Part shown: positions 54,305 through 62,262 of the stretch, piece by piece
Numbering within the stretch: position 1 is the first letter of the stretch
How the letters are laid out: each line of letters opens with the position of its first letter
Assembly: GCF_010499245.1 (NCBI RefSeq)
Contig: NZ_JAAGOW010000005.1
Coordinates: 124,001 to 188,000 of the forward strand
Direction of reading: 5' to 3'
DNA length: 64,000 bases
From: Variovorax sp. WS11
Lineage (GTDB): Bacteria > Pseudomonadota > Gammaproteobacteria > Burkholderiales > Burkholderiaceae_C
The notes under the pieces: model-generated
The model's database searches: none
What the model saw: only the letters and a program-made list of their open reading frames with translations
What the model was told of the DNA's origin: nothing
Translations under genes and position numbers: made by a program

Positions 54305-55285
54305 ATGCCATTGCACCCGGACCTCGAGGCCTTTCTCGAGCTCGCCAACGCCCAGCCACAGCCGATGCGCGCCATGTCGCCGCAGCAGGCCCGCGCGGCC
54401 TACGACCGCTCCACGCTGGCGCTGGACCCGCCCGGCCCCGAGGTGGCGGTGGAGGCGCTGCAGTTCGACGGGCGGGACGGCCTGCGCATCCCGGCGCAGC
54501 TGTACCGCGGCAAGGCGACGGGCGCGCGCGAGCCCACCCTGCTCTTCTTCCATGGCGGCGGCTATGTGCTGGGCGGGCTGGCGTCCCACGATGGGCTGTG
54601 CCGCACGCTGGCGCACGAGGCGCCGTGTGCGGTCCTCGCCGTCGACTACCGGCTGGCGCCCGAGTACCGCTTCCCTGCGGCCTTCGATGACGCGCAGGAC
54701 GCTCTCCATTGGCTGCTGCGCAACGGCCCCGCGCATGGACTGGACAGCCGGCGCATCGCGATCGGCGGCGACAGCGTCGGCGGCACGCTGGCCGCGGCCC
54801 TGTGCATCGCCGAGCGCGACGCCGGCCGGCCGCAGCCCCTGCTGCAGCTGCTGCTCTATCCGTGCACGGCCGCCTGGCAGGACAGCGACTCGCACCGGCG
54901 CCTGGCCAGCGGCTACCTGCTGGAGCACGACAACCTGCAATGGATGTTCCGCCAGTACCTGCGCAGCGACGTGGACCGGCTCGACTGGCGCTTCGCGCCG
55001 CTCGCGGCCGCGAACCTCTCGGGACTCGCACCGGCCCATGTCGCGCTCGCGGAATACGACCCGCTGCTCGACGAGGGCCGCCGCTACGGAGAGCGCCTGG
55101 CCGCCGCTGGCGTGCCGGTCGAGGTCCAGGTTTACGCCGGCATGGTGCACGACTTCGCCAGGCTCTCGAACGTGGTCGACGAAGCCGGCGCGCTGCGCCG
55201 CCGGCTCGCGCAGGTGCTGGCCAAGGCCTTCGCCCCGGCACGGCCGGCTGAACATCCGTCGGTCCCGCCCGTCTTGTCGAAGTGA
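54305..55285 (+). CDS. HSL-family alpha/beta hydrolase (carboxylesterase)
   Basis: 326 residues. H83-GGG (FFHGGGYVLGG) forms the oxyanion motif, GGDSVGG carries nucleophile S157, YDPLLDEG the acid and VHDFARL the His, so the triad is complete. The family acts on short-chain esters. AGGAGG precedes the ATG at the proper distance. Its stop overlaps the GTG start of the acyltransferase gene by three bases, so it is coupled to the siderophore-tailoring genes. It may release ferric siderophore or process an acyl group; this is inferred from position only. Confidence 0.88.
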   Translation: MPLHPDLEAFLELANAQPQPMRAMSPQQARAAYDRSTLALDPPGPEVAVEALQFDGRDGLRIPAQLYRGKATGAREPTLLFFHGGGYVLGGLASHDGLCRTLAHEAPCAVLAVDYRLAPEYRFPAAFDDAQDALHWLLRNGPAHGLDSRRIAIGGDSVGGTLAAALCIAERDAGRPQPLLQLLLYPCTAAWQDSDSHRRLASGYLLEHDNLQWMFRQYLRSDVDRLDWRFAPLAAANLSGLAPAHVALAEYDPLLDEGRRYGERLAAAGVPVEVQVYAGMVHDFARLSNVVDEAGALRRRLAQVLAKAFAPARPAEHPSVPPVLSK

Positions 55286-56403
55286 AACAAGAACCTGTGC
55301 CGGCCGCCGCATCCGCCCTCCTGCCGGACCGAAATGCGGCGTTCGATGCCGACTGGGGCTTCACCGCGCACCCCGACGGTCAGGCCCTCGGCGTGCAGCG
55401 CGTGGGGCGCCAGCTGCTCGTCGGCCCGCCCGGCGAACGCGCGCACGACCGCTGGCTGCTGCGCGACACGGGCGGCGCGCCGGCGCTCGAATGGCTGGGA
55501 CCCTGTGCGGCGGAGCCCGAGGAAGCGCATCTGCTCGCGGCCCTTGAAGCCGCCTTCATCCTGCATCCGCAGCACGCCAGCCTCGCACTCGCGGGCCCGG
55601 TGCCATCGGCACTGCGAGATACCGGCGTCGTGACCGGCGCGCGCAGCGCCCGCCCGATCGCAGAGCGCGACGCCCTGTGGCAACAGCCGCGCCTGTGGCT
55701 GCCGGCCGCGCGCGAGCCCCGCGCCCTGCAGTACGCCGTGACGGAAGGAAGGCGCCATCCGCGCCGCCCGCCCAAGCCGGCCGGTGTCGTCTACCGCCGA
55801 TACATCCCCTGGCTCGCACGCACGCTCACCCTGCGCAGCATCGACCTCGCCCGCGACCTCCCCACCTTCAGCCGCTGGATGAACGATCCGGTGGTGGCGC
55901 AGTTCTGGCAGGAAGAGGGCGACCTGGCGAAGCACCGTACCTACGTCGAGCGCATCGCCGCCGACCCGCACGTGCTGGGCCTGATCGGCAGCTTCGACGA
56001 CGAGCCCTTCGGCTACTTCGAGGCCTACTGGGCCAAGGAGGACCGCATCGCGCCCTTCTGCGAGGCCGGCGACCACGACCGCGGCTGGCATGTGCTGATC
56101 GGCGAGGCGCGCTTTCGCGGCCGGCCCTTCCTCACGGCCTGGATGCCGTCGATCTCGCATTACCTCTTCCTCGACGACTGCCGCACGCAGCGCATCGTGA
56201 TCGAGCCGCGCGCCGACAACCACAAGATGCGCAAGAGCCTGGCGCGCTGCGGCTACGCGCTGCTCAAGGAGTTCGACTTCCCGCACAAGCGCGCCGTGCT
56301 GGGCCTGCTGCTGCGCGAGCGCTTCTTCGGGGAGGCCTTGTGGATCCCCCAGCCCGAGGTCTCCCCTCACCCCAAGGAAATCCCATGCAAGTCCACAACC
56401 TGA
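55282..56403 (+). CDS. IucB/AlcB-type siderophore N-acyltransferase (GNAT)
   Basis: 373 residues. The C-terminal half is an AlcB/IucB-type GNAT: LRSIDLARDLPTFSRWMNDPVVAQFWQEEG, FGYFEAYWAKEDRIAPF, DRGWHVLIGE, and TQRIVIEPRADNHKMRKSLARCGYALLKEFDFPHKRAVL. These enzymes acylate N-hydroxylysine or N-hydroxyornithine. The N-terminal 170 residues are a weakly conserved extension, as in several betaproteobacterial homologues. The start is GTG 55282 within the stop of the esterase; the 3' end overlaps the hydroxylase start by 19 bases. Confidence 0.92.
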   Translation: MKQEPVPAAASALLPDRNAAFDADWGFTAHPDGQALGVQRVGRQLLVGPPGERAHDRWLLRDTGGAPALEWLGPCAAEPEEAHLLAALEAAFILHPQHASLALAGPVPSALRDTGVVTGARSARPIAERDALWQQPRLWLPAAREPRALQYAVTEGRRHPRRPPKPAGVVYRRYIPWLARTLTLRSIDLARDLPTFSRWMNDPVVAQFWQEEGDLAKHRTYVERIAADPHVLGLIGSFDDEPFGYFEAYWAKEDRIAPFCEAGDHDRGWHVLIGEARFRGRPFLTAWMPSISHYLFLDDCRTQRIVIEPRADNHKMRKSLARCGYALLKEFDFPHKRAVLGLLLRERFFGEALWIPQPEVSPHPKEIPCKSTT

Positions 56404-57689
56404 TCGGCATCGGCTTCGGTCCGTCCAACCTCGCGCTGGCCATCGCCATCGAGGAGAAGCGGCCCAGCGGCCGCCCCATCGAGGCCATGTTCATCGAGAA
56501 GCAGCCCGGCTTCGCCTGGCACAAGGACATGATGCTGGACCAGGCGCACATGCAGATCTCGTTCCTGAAGGACCTGGCGACGCTGCGCAACCCGACCAGC
56601 CGCTTCACCTTCGTCAACTACCTGCACGAGAAGCAGCGCCTGCAGGACTTCATCAACCTCAAGACCTTCTTCCCCAGCCGCCGCGAGTTCAACGACTACC
56701 TGGGCTGGGCGGCTGCGCAGTTCGACGACATCTGCGCCTACGGCGAAGAGGTGGTCGAGGTGCTGCCGGAGAAGTCCGGCCGCGAGGTCGCGCTGCTGCG
56801 CGTGCGCTCGCGCGACGGCGCGGGCCAGGTGCATGAGCGGCTGGCGCGCAACCTCGCGATCGGCATCGGCGGCGCGCCCAACATCCCCGACTGCTTTCGC
56901 CCGCTGCGCGACGACCCGCGCGTCTTCCACTCCAGCCGCTACCTGGGCGAGATCGCCCGGCAGTCCGGCGCCGGGCGCATCGCCATCATTGGCGCGGGCC
57001 AGAGCGCGGCCGAGATCTTCATGGACCTGCAGGGCCGGCCGGGGGCGCCCAAGGTCGACCTGATCATGCGGGCGCGCTCGATGCGCCCCTCGGACGACAG
57101 TCCCTTCGTCAACGAGATCTTCAACGTCGACTTCACCGACTACATGTACAGCCGCCCCGACAAGGAGCGCGCCGCGCTGATCGAGGAGTTCTGGCACACC
57201 AACTACGCCGCGCCCGACCTCGAGCTTGTGCAGCAGATGTTCAAGATCCTCTACGAGCAGCGGGTCAGCGGCGAAGAGCGGGTGCGCTTCCTGCGGCGCC
57301 ACGACGTGCGCAGCGTGCGCGCCGCCGCAGACGGCATTCATCTCACCCTGCTGGACCTCAATGCGCAGCGCGAGAGCACGGTGCGCTACGACGCGGTCGT
57401 GCTGGCCACCGGCTACTCGCGCGAGCGGCACAAGGCCCTGCTGGGGCCGCTGGCGCCCTACCTGGGCGCCTTCACCGTCGACCGCCACTACCGGCTCCAG
57501 GGCACGCCGGACTTCCGCCCCTCCGTCTTCCTGCAGGGCGCCTGCGAGACCACGCACGGCCTGAGCGACACGCTGCTGTCGGTGACCTCGGTGCGCACCG
57601 GCGAGATCGGCGCCGCGCTGCTGGGTGCGCACGCCGCCCGCAGCTCGGCGGAGGAGGAGGCGGAAGAAGGCCGGGCCGTGCGCATCTAG
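56385..57689 (+). CDS. L-ornithine/L-lysine N-monooxygenase, PvdA-like
   Basis: 434 residues of the IucA/PvdA flavoprotein hydroxylase family. The FAD motif GIGFGPSN is at residues 8-15, substrate-loop sequences MQISFLKDLATLRNPTSRFTFVNYL follow, the NADPH motif GAGQSAAEIFMDL is at about residue 203, and ATGY is at about 344. The length and the strong PvdA-like loop favour ornithine. It makes the N-hydroxy group of a hydroxamate siderophore with FAD, NADPH and O2. AAGGAA precedes ATG 56385. With the acyltransferase it supplies the building block; the NRPS is outside the window. Confidence 0.95.
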   Translation: MQVHNLIGIGFGPSNLALAIAIEEKRPSGRPIEAMFIEKQPGFAWHKDMMLDQAHMQISFLKDLATLRNPTSRFTFVNYLHEKQRLQDFINLKTFFPSRREFNDYLGWAAAQFDDICAYGEEVVEVLPEKSGREVALLRVRSRDGAGQVHERLARNLAIGIGGAPNIPDCFRPLRDDPRVFHSSRYLGEIARQSGAGRIAIIGAGQSAAEIFMDLQGRPGAPKVDLIMRARSMRPSDDSPFVNEIFNVDFTDYMYSRPDKERAALIEEFWHTNYAAPDLELVQQMFKILYEQRVSGEERVRFLRRHDVRSVRAAADGIHLTLLDLNAQRESTVRYDAVVLATGYSRERHKALLGPLAPYLGAFTVDRHYRLQGTPDFRPSVFLQGACETTHGLSDTLLSVTSVRTGEIGAALLGAHAARSSAEEEAEEGRAVRI

Positions 57690-57717
57690 GCCCCAGCTAC
57701 GAAGCGGCGTTGACAGG

Positions 57718-57807
57718 TCAAGCCGGCGCCGCCCCCGCCGCGCCAACCATGCCGGCGCCGGTCACCACCAACAGCATGCAAACGAGGGCCTTCAGGGTTC
57801 TGGCCAC
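57718..57807 (-). CDS. Possible 29-residue hydrophobic peptide
   Basis: From a GTG at 57807 the frame reads VARTLKALVCMLLVVTGAGMVGAAG and ends at TGA 57718. It starts three bases after the stop of the enoyl-CoA hydratase gene, with AAGG 9-12 bases upstream. It looks like a lone signal-peptide or entericidin-like leader, basic then hydrophobic, without a downstream mature domain. It may be a truncated gene or a small membrane peptide. Confidence 0.35.
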   Translation of the reverse strand: MARTLKALVCMLLVVTGAGMVGAAGAAPA

Positions 57808-57810
57808 GTT

Positions 57811-58626
57811 TCACCCTTCGCGCAGATGCAAGGAGGGCTTTCGCGATGACTTGGCATCCGTGTTCTCCTGGCTCGCCTGACGCTCTCGGATTGCTTGCGC
57901 TCGGTATCGAAAGATCCTTTCCTTGAGGCCCGGGCGCGCTGCCGACTGGACCAGCGCGAGCATGTCGGCAGCGGCTGCGCCAAACGAGTCCCGCTCCAGG
58001 CTTGCAGCACGAACTCTCCGATGGGTCTCCGGCTCAAGTCGTAGCTGCTGTTGCAGCAAGCGTTCTTGCGCCTCGCCGATCTCCGCCCCCCATTTCCGGT
58101 CGTTCGCTAGTCCACCCGAAGTGGCCTCTTCCGCGGAAATGACTCGTCCGCTGCAGATCCATTCGCGTGCGCGCGAGGCACCGACCAATTTCGCCAGTCT
58201 CCCTGTCCCCAGGACCAGCCCGAAGCCGGCGCCTGGAAAGGCGAACGAGGCATGGTCGACAATCCAGCGATACTCGCACGCTGCGAACAGATCGGCGCCA
58301 GCGCCCACGACCCTTCCCTTCGCGAGGGCCAGCGTGGCGAACGGCGCTGTGTGAAGTCGTTGCAGCAGCAGTTCCAATCGAACGAAGCGCGCAAGGAGAC
58401 TGTCCTCGGATTCAGCATCCAGCCCGGACAGATCGAATCCAGTGCAGAGACTCTTGCCCGCTCCTTGGATGACGACCAGACGGCTTCCGTCGGCCTCCGC
58501 GGCCGCAAGGGCAGCGTCGAGTTCTTCGACCAGCGCTGCGGAGAGCGCGTTGCCGACCGCGGGACGATCCAGCGTCAGGATCGTGAACTCACCCTCACGC
58601 GATACGGCGAGCGAAGTACCTTTCAT
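57811..58626 (-). CDS. Enoyl-CoA hydratase/isomerase family protein
   Basis: 271 residues of the crotonase fold. FTILTLDRPAVGNALSAALVEELDAAL is the N-terminal motif; LCTGFDLSG and GRVVGAGADLFAACEYRWIVDHASFAFPGAGFGLVLGTGRLAKLVG form the active-site region. The Glu positions usual for water addition (GG.GxE and PE..LG) are not both present, since the sequence reads AGADL and PGAGFGL, so the reaction may not be simple hydration. The start at 58626 has GGAGGG and overlaps the thiol-dioxygenase stop by four bases. It is the last large gene of the LysR-controlled operon. Confidence 0.85.
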   Translation of the reverse strand: MKGTSLAVSREGEFTILTLDRPAVGNALSAALVEELDAALAAAEADGSRLVVIQGAGKSLCTGFDLSGLDAESEDSLLARFVRLELLLQRLHTAPFATLALAKGRVVGAGADLFAACEYRWIVDHASFAFPGAGFGLVLGTGRLAKLVGASRAREWICSGRVISAEEATSGGLANDRKWGAEIGEAQERLLQQQLRLEPETHRRVRAASLERDSFGAAAADMLALVQSAARPGLKERIFRYRAQAIRERQASQENTDAKSSRKPSLHLREG

Positions 58627-59267
58627 GCGCCCTCCCCGGCCCACAGGTTCGGCACCCGATCGCCCGAGTAGCCTGAGACGAAATCCTTGGCCGCGCCGTC
58701 ACCCATCGCGAAGACCTGCCGACGGATCCGGCCGATGTTGCCGCCGTACACATGAACACTGATCGAGACGCGGTCCGGATAGGCGTTTCGAACCTGGTGG
58801 ACATCGCCAATGGACGGCGAAACCAGTGCGACCATGCCTGGTTCGAGCCGTTCCTCCTTCCCAAGAGGCCGCGGTGGTTGCCCGGATTCACCGATGCCAA
58901 AGGCTTGACCCAGCTCGGCGCCCCGCAGCATGCCGATGGCACCCCAGACCGTATGGTTGTGAACCGGTGTGAACTGACCGGGTCCCCAGACGAAGCTGAC
59001 GACCGAGAAGCGGTCCAATGGATCGCCGTACAGGAGGTACTGCTGATAGAAGTCGGGATGGGCTCGAGCGAAGGCTTCGGGGAGCCAGTCGTCCTTCGCG
59101 ACCAGTTCGCGCAAGAGGCGCTCCACCTCGGGCACAAGCTGCGCTTCGCCCCACCCCTGGCGAGCCACCGCGTGTGTCATGGCCCGGACGAAGCGAAGCA
59201 GCTTGCCGCCCTCGTGTGGGCTCGGCGGTGCGAGACGCGAAGACTGCATGGCGGATGGGCTGGACAT
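58623..59267 (-). CDS. Cysteine-dioxygenase-type cupin (3-mercaptopropionate/mercapto-acid dioxygenase-like)
   Basis: 214 residues. RFSVVSFVWGPGQFTPVHNHTVWGAIGMLRGAE holds iron ligands H103 and H105; the third is H157 in GDVHQVRN. The family converts thiols to sulfinates with non-haem iron and O2. The motif matches the bacterial 3-mercaptopropionate dioxygenase branch rather than mammalian-type CDO; mercaptosuccinate dioxygenase of Variovorax belongs to the same family. HNH replaces the more common HDH. It lies between a lactonase-like hydrolase and a crotonase, so it probably oxidises a mercapto-acid. Confidence 0.88.
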   Translation of the reverse strand: MSSPSAMQSSRLAPPSPHEGGKLLRFVRAMTHAVARQGWGEAQLVPEVERLLRELVAKDDWLPEAFARAHPDFYQQYLLYGDPLDRFSVVSFVWGPGQFTPVHNHTVWGAIGMLRGAELGQAFGIGESGQPPRPLGKEERLEPGMVALVSPSIGDVHQVRNAYPDRVSISVHVYGGNIGRIRRQVFAMGDGAAKDFVSGYSGDRVPNLWAGEGA

Positions 59268-59268
59268 T

Positions 59269-60048
59269 TCAGGACTTCAGGTGCGTGCTGACCGCGTCGA
59301 GAAAAGGCAAGGGGTCTTCGACGTGCGGGATGTGGGCGACGGGCAGTTCCAGGTGACGCGATCCCTGGATCGCACTCGCAATGGAATTCGACGCCCCGGC
59401 CGGCATCGCCATGTCGTTCTTGCCTGAGATGACGAGCGTCGGAATCCGAATTTGCTGGAGCTCCTTCAGCAGATCGACGTCCCGGATCGCGGCACAGCAG
59501 CCTGCGTACCCACGTGGGTCCACCTGCAGGAAATGCTCACGAATGGTGGCGAGCTGCGGCGAGTCGGCAGCGACAAACTCCGGTGCGAACCAGCGCTGCA
59601 TGGTTCCACTCACCAGCGGCTGCAAACCCTTTTCTCGGGAGATGCGGATGCGCTCCATCCAGATGGCCGGATCGGAGCTCGCAGCCGTGTTGGATACGAC
59701 GAGCTTGTTCACTCGGCCGCTGCGCGCTGCGAGATGAAGGCCGATCATGCCGCCGATGGAAACGCCGACGAAGTCGAACGCCGCGGCACCGCCGGCATCG
59801 GCTGCACGCAGGACATGCAGCGCCAGTTCCGGCACCGTCCACGCGGCCTTGGTACCGCTCACGTCCGATGCGCCGTGCCCGGGAAGATCGAGCCGGATGA
59901 CATGGTGGTCCTGCATCAGCCGCGGGACGATCCCGTCCCACAAGCTGGTGTCGCTTCCCAGGGAGTTCGCCAGAACGAGCGCGGGCGCGTCCGGGTGTCC
60001 GTCCGTGCGCCAGAACACGCGCGCACCTTCGACATCGAGATATGGCAT
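59269..60048 (-). CDS. Alpha/beta hydrolase, 3-oxoadipate enol-lactonase-like
   Basis: 259 residues. The oxyanion region is LANSLGSDTSLWDG, the nucleophile is in FVGVSIGGMIGL, the acid in ISGKNDMAMP and the His in VAHIPHVEDP. SLGSD and GVSIGG are typical of PcaD-type lactonases and relatives. The start at 60048 (MPYLDVEGARVFW) is chosen because the domain begins there. It follows the Bug protein gene by 8 bases and precedes the thiol dioxygenase by 1 base, firmly inside the operon. The substrate could be an ester, lactone or thioester. Confidence 0.87.
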   Translation of the reverse strand: MPYLDVEGARVFWRTDGHPDAPALVLANSLGSDTSLWDGIVPRLMQDHHVIRLDLPGHGASDVSGTKAAWTVPELALHVLRAADAGGAAAFDFVGVSIGGMIGLHLAARSGRVNKLVVSNTAASSDPAIWMERIRISREKGLQPLVSGTMQRWFAPEFVAADSPQLATIREHFLQVDPRGYAGCCAAIRDVDLLKELQQIRIPTLVISGKNDMAMPAGASNSIASAIQGSRHLELPVAHIPHVEDPLPFLDAVSTHLKS

Positions 60049-60056
60049 GCGGGTCC

Positions 60057-61043
60057 TCAATCCACCGAAATGCGGCTCTTTGTGATCACGTCGCGCCACT
60101 TCACGATCTCGGCGGAGATCAGGTTGCGAAATTCATCGGGCGATCCAGCCACGCTTTCCGAGCCGACGCTGGCGAGCTTGGCAATCACGTCGGGCTGGCG
60201 CAGCGCATTGACCGATTCCGTGTTCAGCTTGCGCACGATCGCATCGGGCACGTCGGCGGGGGCCAGCAGCCCATACCAGCCGCGCACCTCGTAGCCTGCC
60301 AAACCCGATTCCTGCAGCGTCGCCAGTTCAGGGAGGTCGGGCGCTCGCTTCGGCGACGTGACGCCAAGGGCTCGCAGCCGTCCTGACTTGATGTGCGGCA
60401 GTACCAGCACCAGGTGATCGATCGAGAAGGTCACCTCGTTGGCGATGAGCGCGGTGACGGCGGGTGCGGCGCCCTTGTAGGGCACGTGCGTGCTTTCGAC
60501 TCCGAGCTGCTGCTTCATCAGCTCGACGCTCAGATGCTGGGGCGTGCCCGCCCCGGCCGATGAATAGTTCGTCGAAGCGCCGGTCGCCTTGAGCATGGCC
60601 TTGAGATCCGCAAAGGTCTGCACGCTGCTCGACGCGCTGACGCACAGCACCAACGGCGTCGCTGCGACCATGGTGATGGGTGTGAGGTCCTTCAGCGGGT
60701 CGTACCCGAGGTTCTTGTAAAGCGTGACGCTCGGCGCGAGCGGGCCACTGGCGCCCATCAGCAGCGTGTAGGGGTCCCCGCGCATGGCACGCGCCACGTA
60801 GGAAGTGCCGAGGTTTCCGCCCGCTCCCGGCTTGGCTTCCACGATCACGGGCTGGCCCATCGAGCGCTGGAGTTTCTCACCCAGGGTGCGCGCCAGGATT
60901 TCGACCAGGCCGCCCGCCTGGTACGGGGAGATGATGCGGATCGCGCGGTTGGGGTAAGCCTCGTTGCCCCAGGCCGCGGGGAACGCTGAAACCGCCGCGG
61001 CGGCGCTCGCGCACCCCAGGATCTGGCGTCGGGTCGGATGCAT
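60057..61043 (-). CDS. Bug/TctC-family periplasmic solute-binding protein
   Basis: 328 residues with a twin-arginine-like or Sec signal (PTRRQILGCASAAAAVSAFPAAWG). The mature protein starts YPNRAIRIISPYQAGGLVEILAR, then VEAKPGAGGNLGTSYVA and VPYKGAAPAVTALIANEV, all family landmarks. These proteins bind carboxylates and serve tripartite tricarboxylate transporters or sensing; no TctAB is encoded nearby, as is usual for orphan Bug proteins. AGGAGAC precedes the ATG. It probably delivers the organic acid degraded by this operon. Confidence 0.93.
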   Translation of the reverse strand: MHPTRRQILGCASAAAAVSAFPAAWGNEAYPNRAIRIISPYQAGGLVEILARTLGEKLQRSMGQPVIVEAKPGAGGNLGTSYVARAMRGDPYTLLMGASGPLAPSVTLYKNLGYDPLKDLTPITMVAATPLVLCVSASSSVQTFADLKAMLKATGASTNYSSAGAGTPQHLSVELMKQQLGVESTHVPYKGAAPAVTALIANEVTFSIDHLVLVLPHIKSGRLRALGVTSPKRAPDLPELATLQESGLAGYEVRGWYGLLAPADVPDAIVRKLNTESVNALRQPDVIAKLASVGSESVAGSPDEFRNLISAEIVKWRDVITKSRISVD

Positions 61044-61076
61044 GTCTTGTCTCCTGAAGCGTTATCGATCGGGCGC

Positions 61077-62162
61077 TCATTCCGGCTGAAGCACGAACTT
61101 CAGCCGGGTTTCCTTGGTCACGATGCCCCCGCGTTGACCCGGCTCGAGGCTGCCGTACCGCGCGGCGAAGCAGGCCGGCAGGCTTCGCGCACTCGGCGGC
61201 GCGAGCCATAGCCTCAACAGGTGGCGCTTGCGCTCCGGTTCGGGCCAGTCGTCGAAGTCCGTTCGGGAATGCAGGATCTGGTGGTTGTGCAGAAATTGCA
61301 TGTCACCCGGCAGGAAGTCCATGTCCAGGCGCAGCGCGGCATCGTCCGCCAGCGCATCGAGGTAGTCCAAGGCTTCAATCTCGACGTCGGTCAGCCGTCG
61401 TGCTTCGGCAAAGTTTTCTTGCGCCGACCGGATGTACTGTCCGACGTAGATGGTGGTGAGCTGGCGATCCAGCCAGTTGAAAACCGGCACTTCGAACCAC
61501 GGCCTCATTCCTGGGGGAACTTCTCCCCGGCGATCCGTTGGAAACGCGTGGAAGAGCTGCGCGACGAGGTCGGGCCGGCGTGCAAGCATCTCGTTGAACA
61601 GCGTGACGGAGCTGACGATCCGGCTTTCGCCTCCGGACTTCGGCGTCTTCAGGCACAACAGGCCCACGATGTCGCAGGAGTCGGTGTGGTAGTCGAGCCT
61701 GCGCGTGGTTTGGTAGTAGCGTGTGCCCTTCTCGCGAATGTCGAGGCCCAGGTCCCTGACATGGCCCAAGAGATGGCCCTTCGCGTTCTGCGAACGAAAC
61801 GTTCCAAGGTAGGAGCCGATTCCGAGATAGGCGATCGCGGCCTGTTCGACGCTGTAGCGATCGACAGGAATTCCGCGAAGGAGCGCGAAGCCAGGGCCGT
61901 GCAGCAATTGATGCTGGAGCAGGTGCTTCAGCCGCGCACCCAATCGCGGGAGGCGGAAGGTTTCAGGCGTGATGTCCCCGAGCGCGAGCCTCGACTGACG
62001 CACATGACCCACAGCCGCGTCGATCTCCGTGAGCTCGTCGTCCGAGAGCCTGAAGAGCCATCTATCGGGCTCGGCACCCATGTCCCGGCCCTTCCATGCG
62101 GTCGGCCCACCGATACGGGCCGGTGGGGTGTCAAGGGGCGGCTTCGTCAGTTCAGCTTCCAT
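61077..62162 (-). CDS. TauD/TfdA-family Fe(II)/2-oxoglutarate-dependent dioxygenase
   Basis: 361 residues. The facial triad is H159-x-D161 in DYHTDSCD and H298 in LHNHQILHSRTDF; R317 (RHLLRLW) should bind 2-oxoglutarate. Length and layout fit the TauD/TfdA superfamily (gamma-butyrobetaine hydroxylase-like). Such enzymes hydroxylate carboxylates or cleave sulfonates and ethers. It is the first gene of the operon and divergent from the LysR gene. Start 62162 has GGAGAC upstream. Confidence 0.88.
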   Translation of the reverse strand: MEAELTKPPLDTPPARIGGPTAWKGRDMGAEPDRWLFRLSDDELTEIDAAVGHVRQSRLALGDITPETFRLPRLGARLKHLLQHQLLHGPGFALLRGIPVDRYSVEQAAIAYLGIGSYLGTFRSQNAKGHLLGHVRDLGLDIREKGTRYYQTTRRLDYHTDSCDIVGLLCLKTPKSGGESRIVSSVTLFNEMLARRPDLVAQLFHAFPTDRRGEVPPGMRPWFEVPVFNWLDRQLTTIYVGQYIRSAQENFAEARRLTDVEIEALDYLDALADDAALRLDMDFLPGDMQFLHNHQILHSRTDFDDWPEPERKRHLLRLWLAPPSARSLPACFAARYGSLEPGQRGGIVTKETRLKFVLQPE

Positions 62163-62238
62163 GTTGTCTCCAGTCGGGCGCATTCCGCCTCAGGGCAAAG
62201 ACTAGAAGTCAACCAGCAAAAAAACAATTGAAACTTTG

Positions 62239-62261
62239 CGAACTACTATTAGAGTAATTCG
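62239..62261. promoter_or_regulatory. LysR-type operator palindrome just before the LysR start
   Basis: CGAACTACT (62239-62247) and AGTAATTCG (62253-62261) match in 8 of 9 positions as inverted arms around ATTAG. It ends one base before the ATG of the LysR gene, a position suited to autorepression, and lies about 77 bases upstream of the divergent dioxygenase start. Confidence 0.6.
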
Positions 62262-62262
62262 A

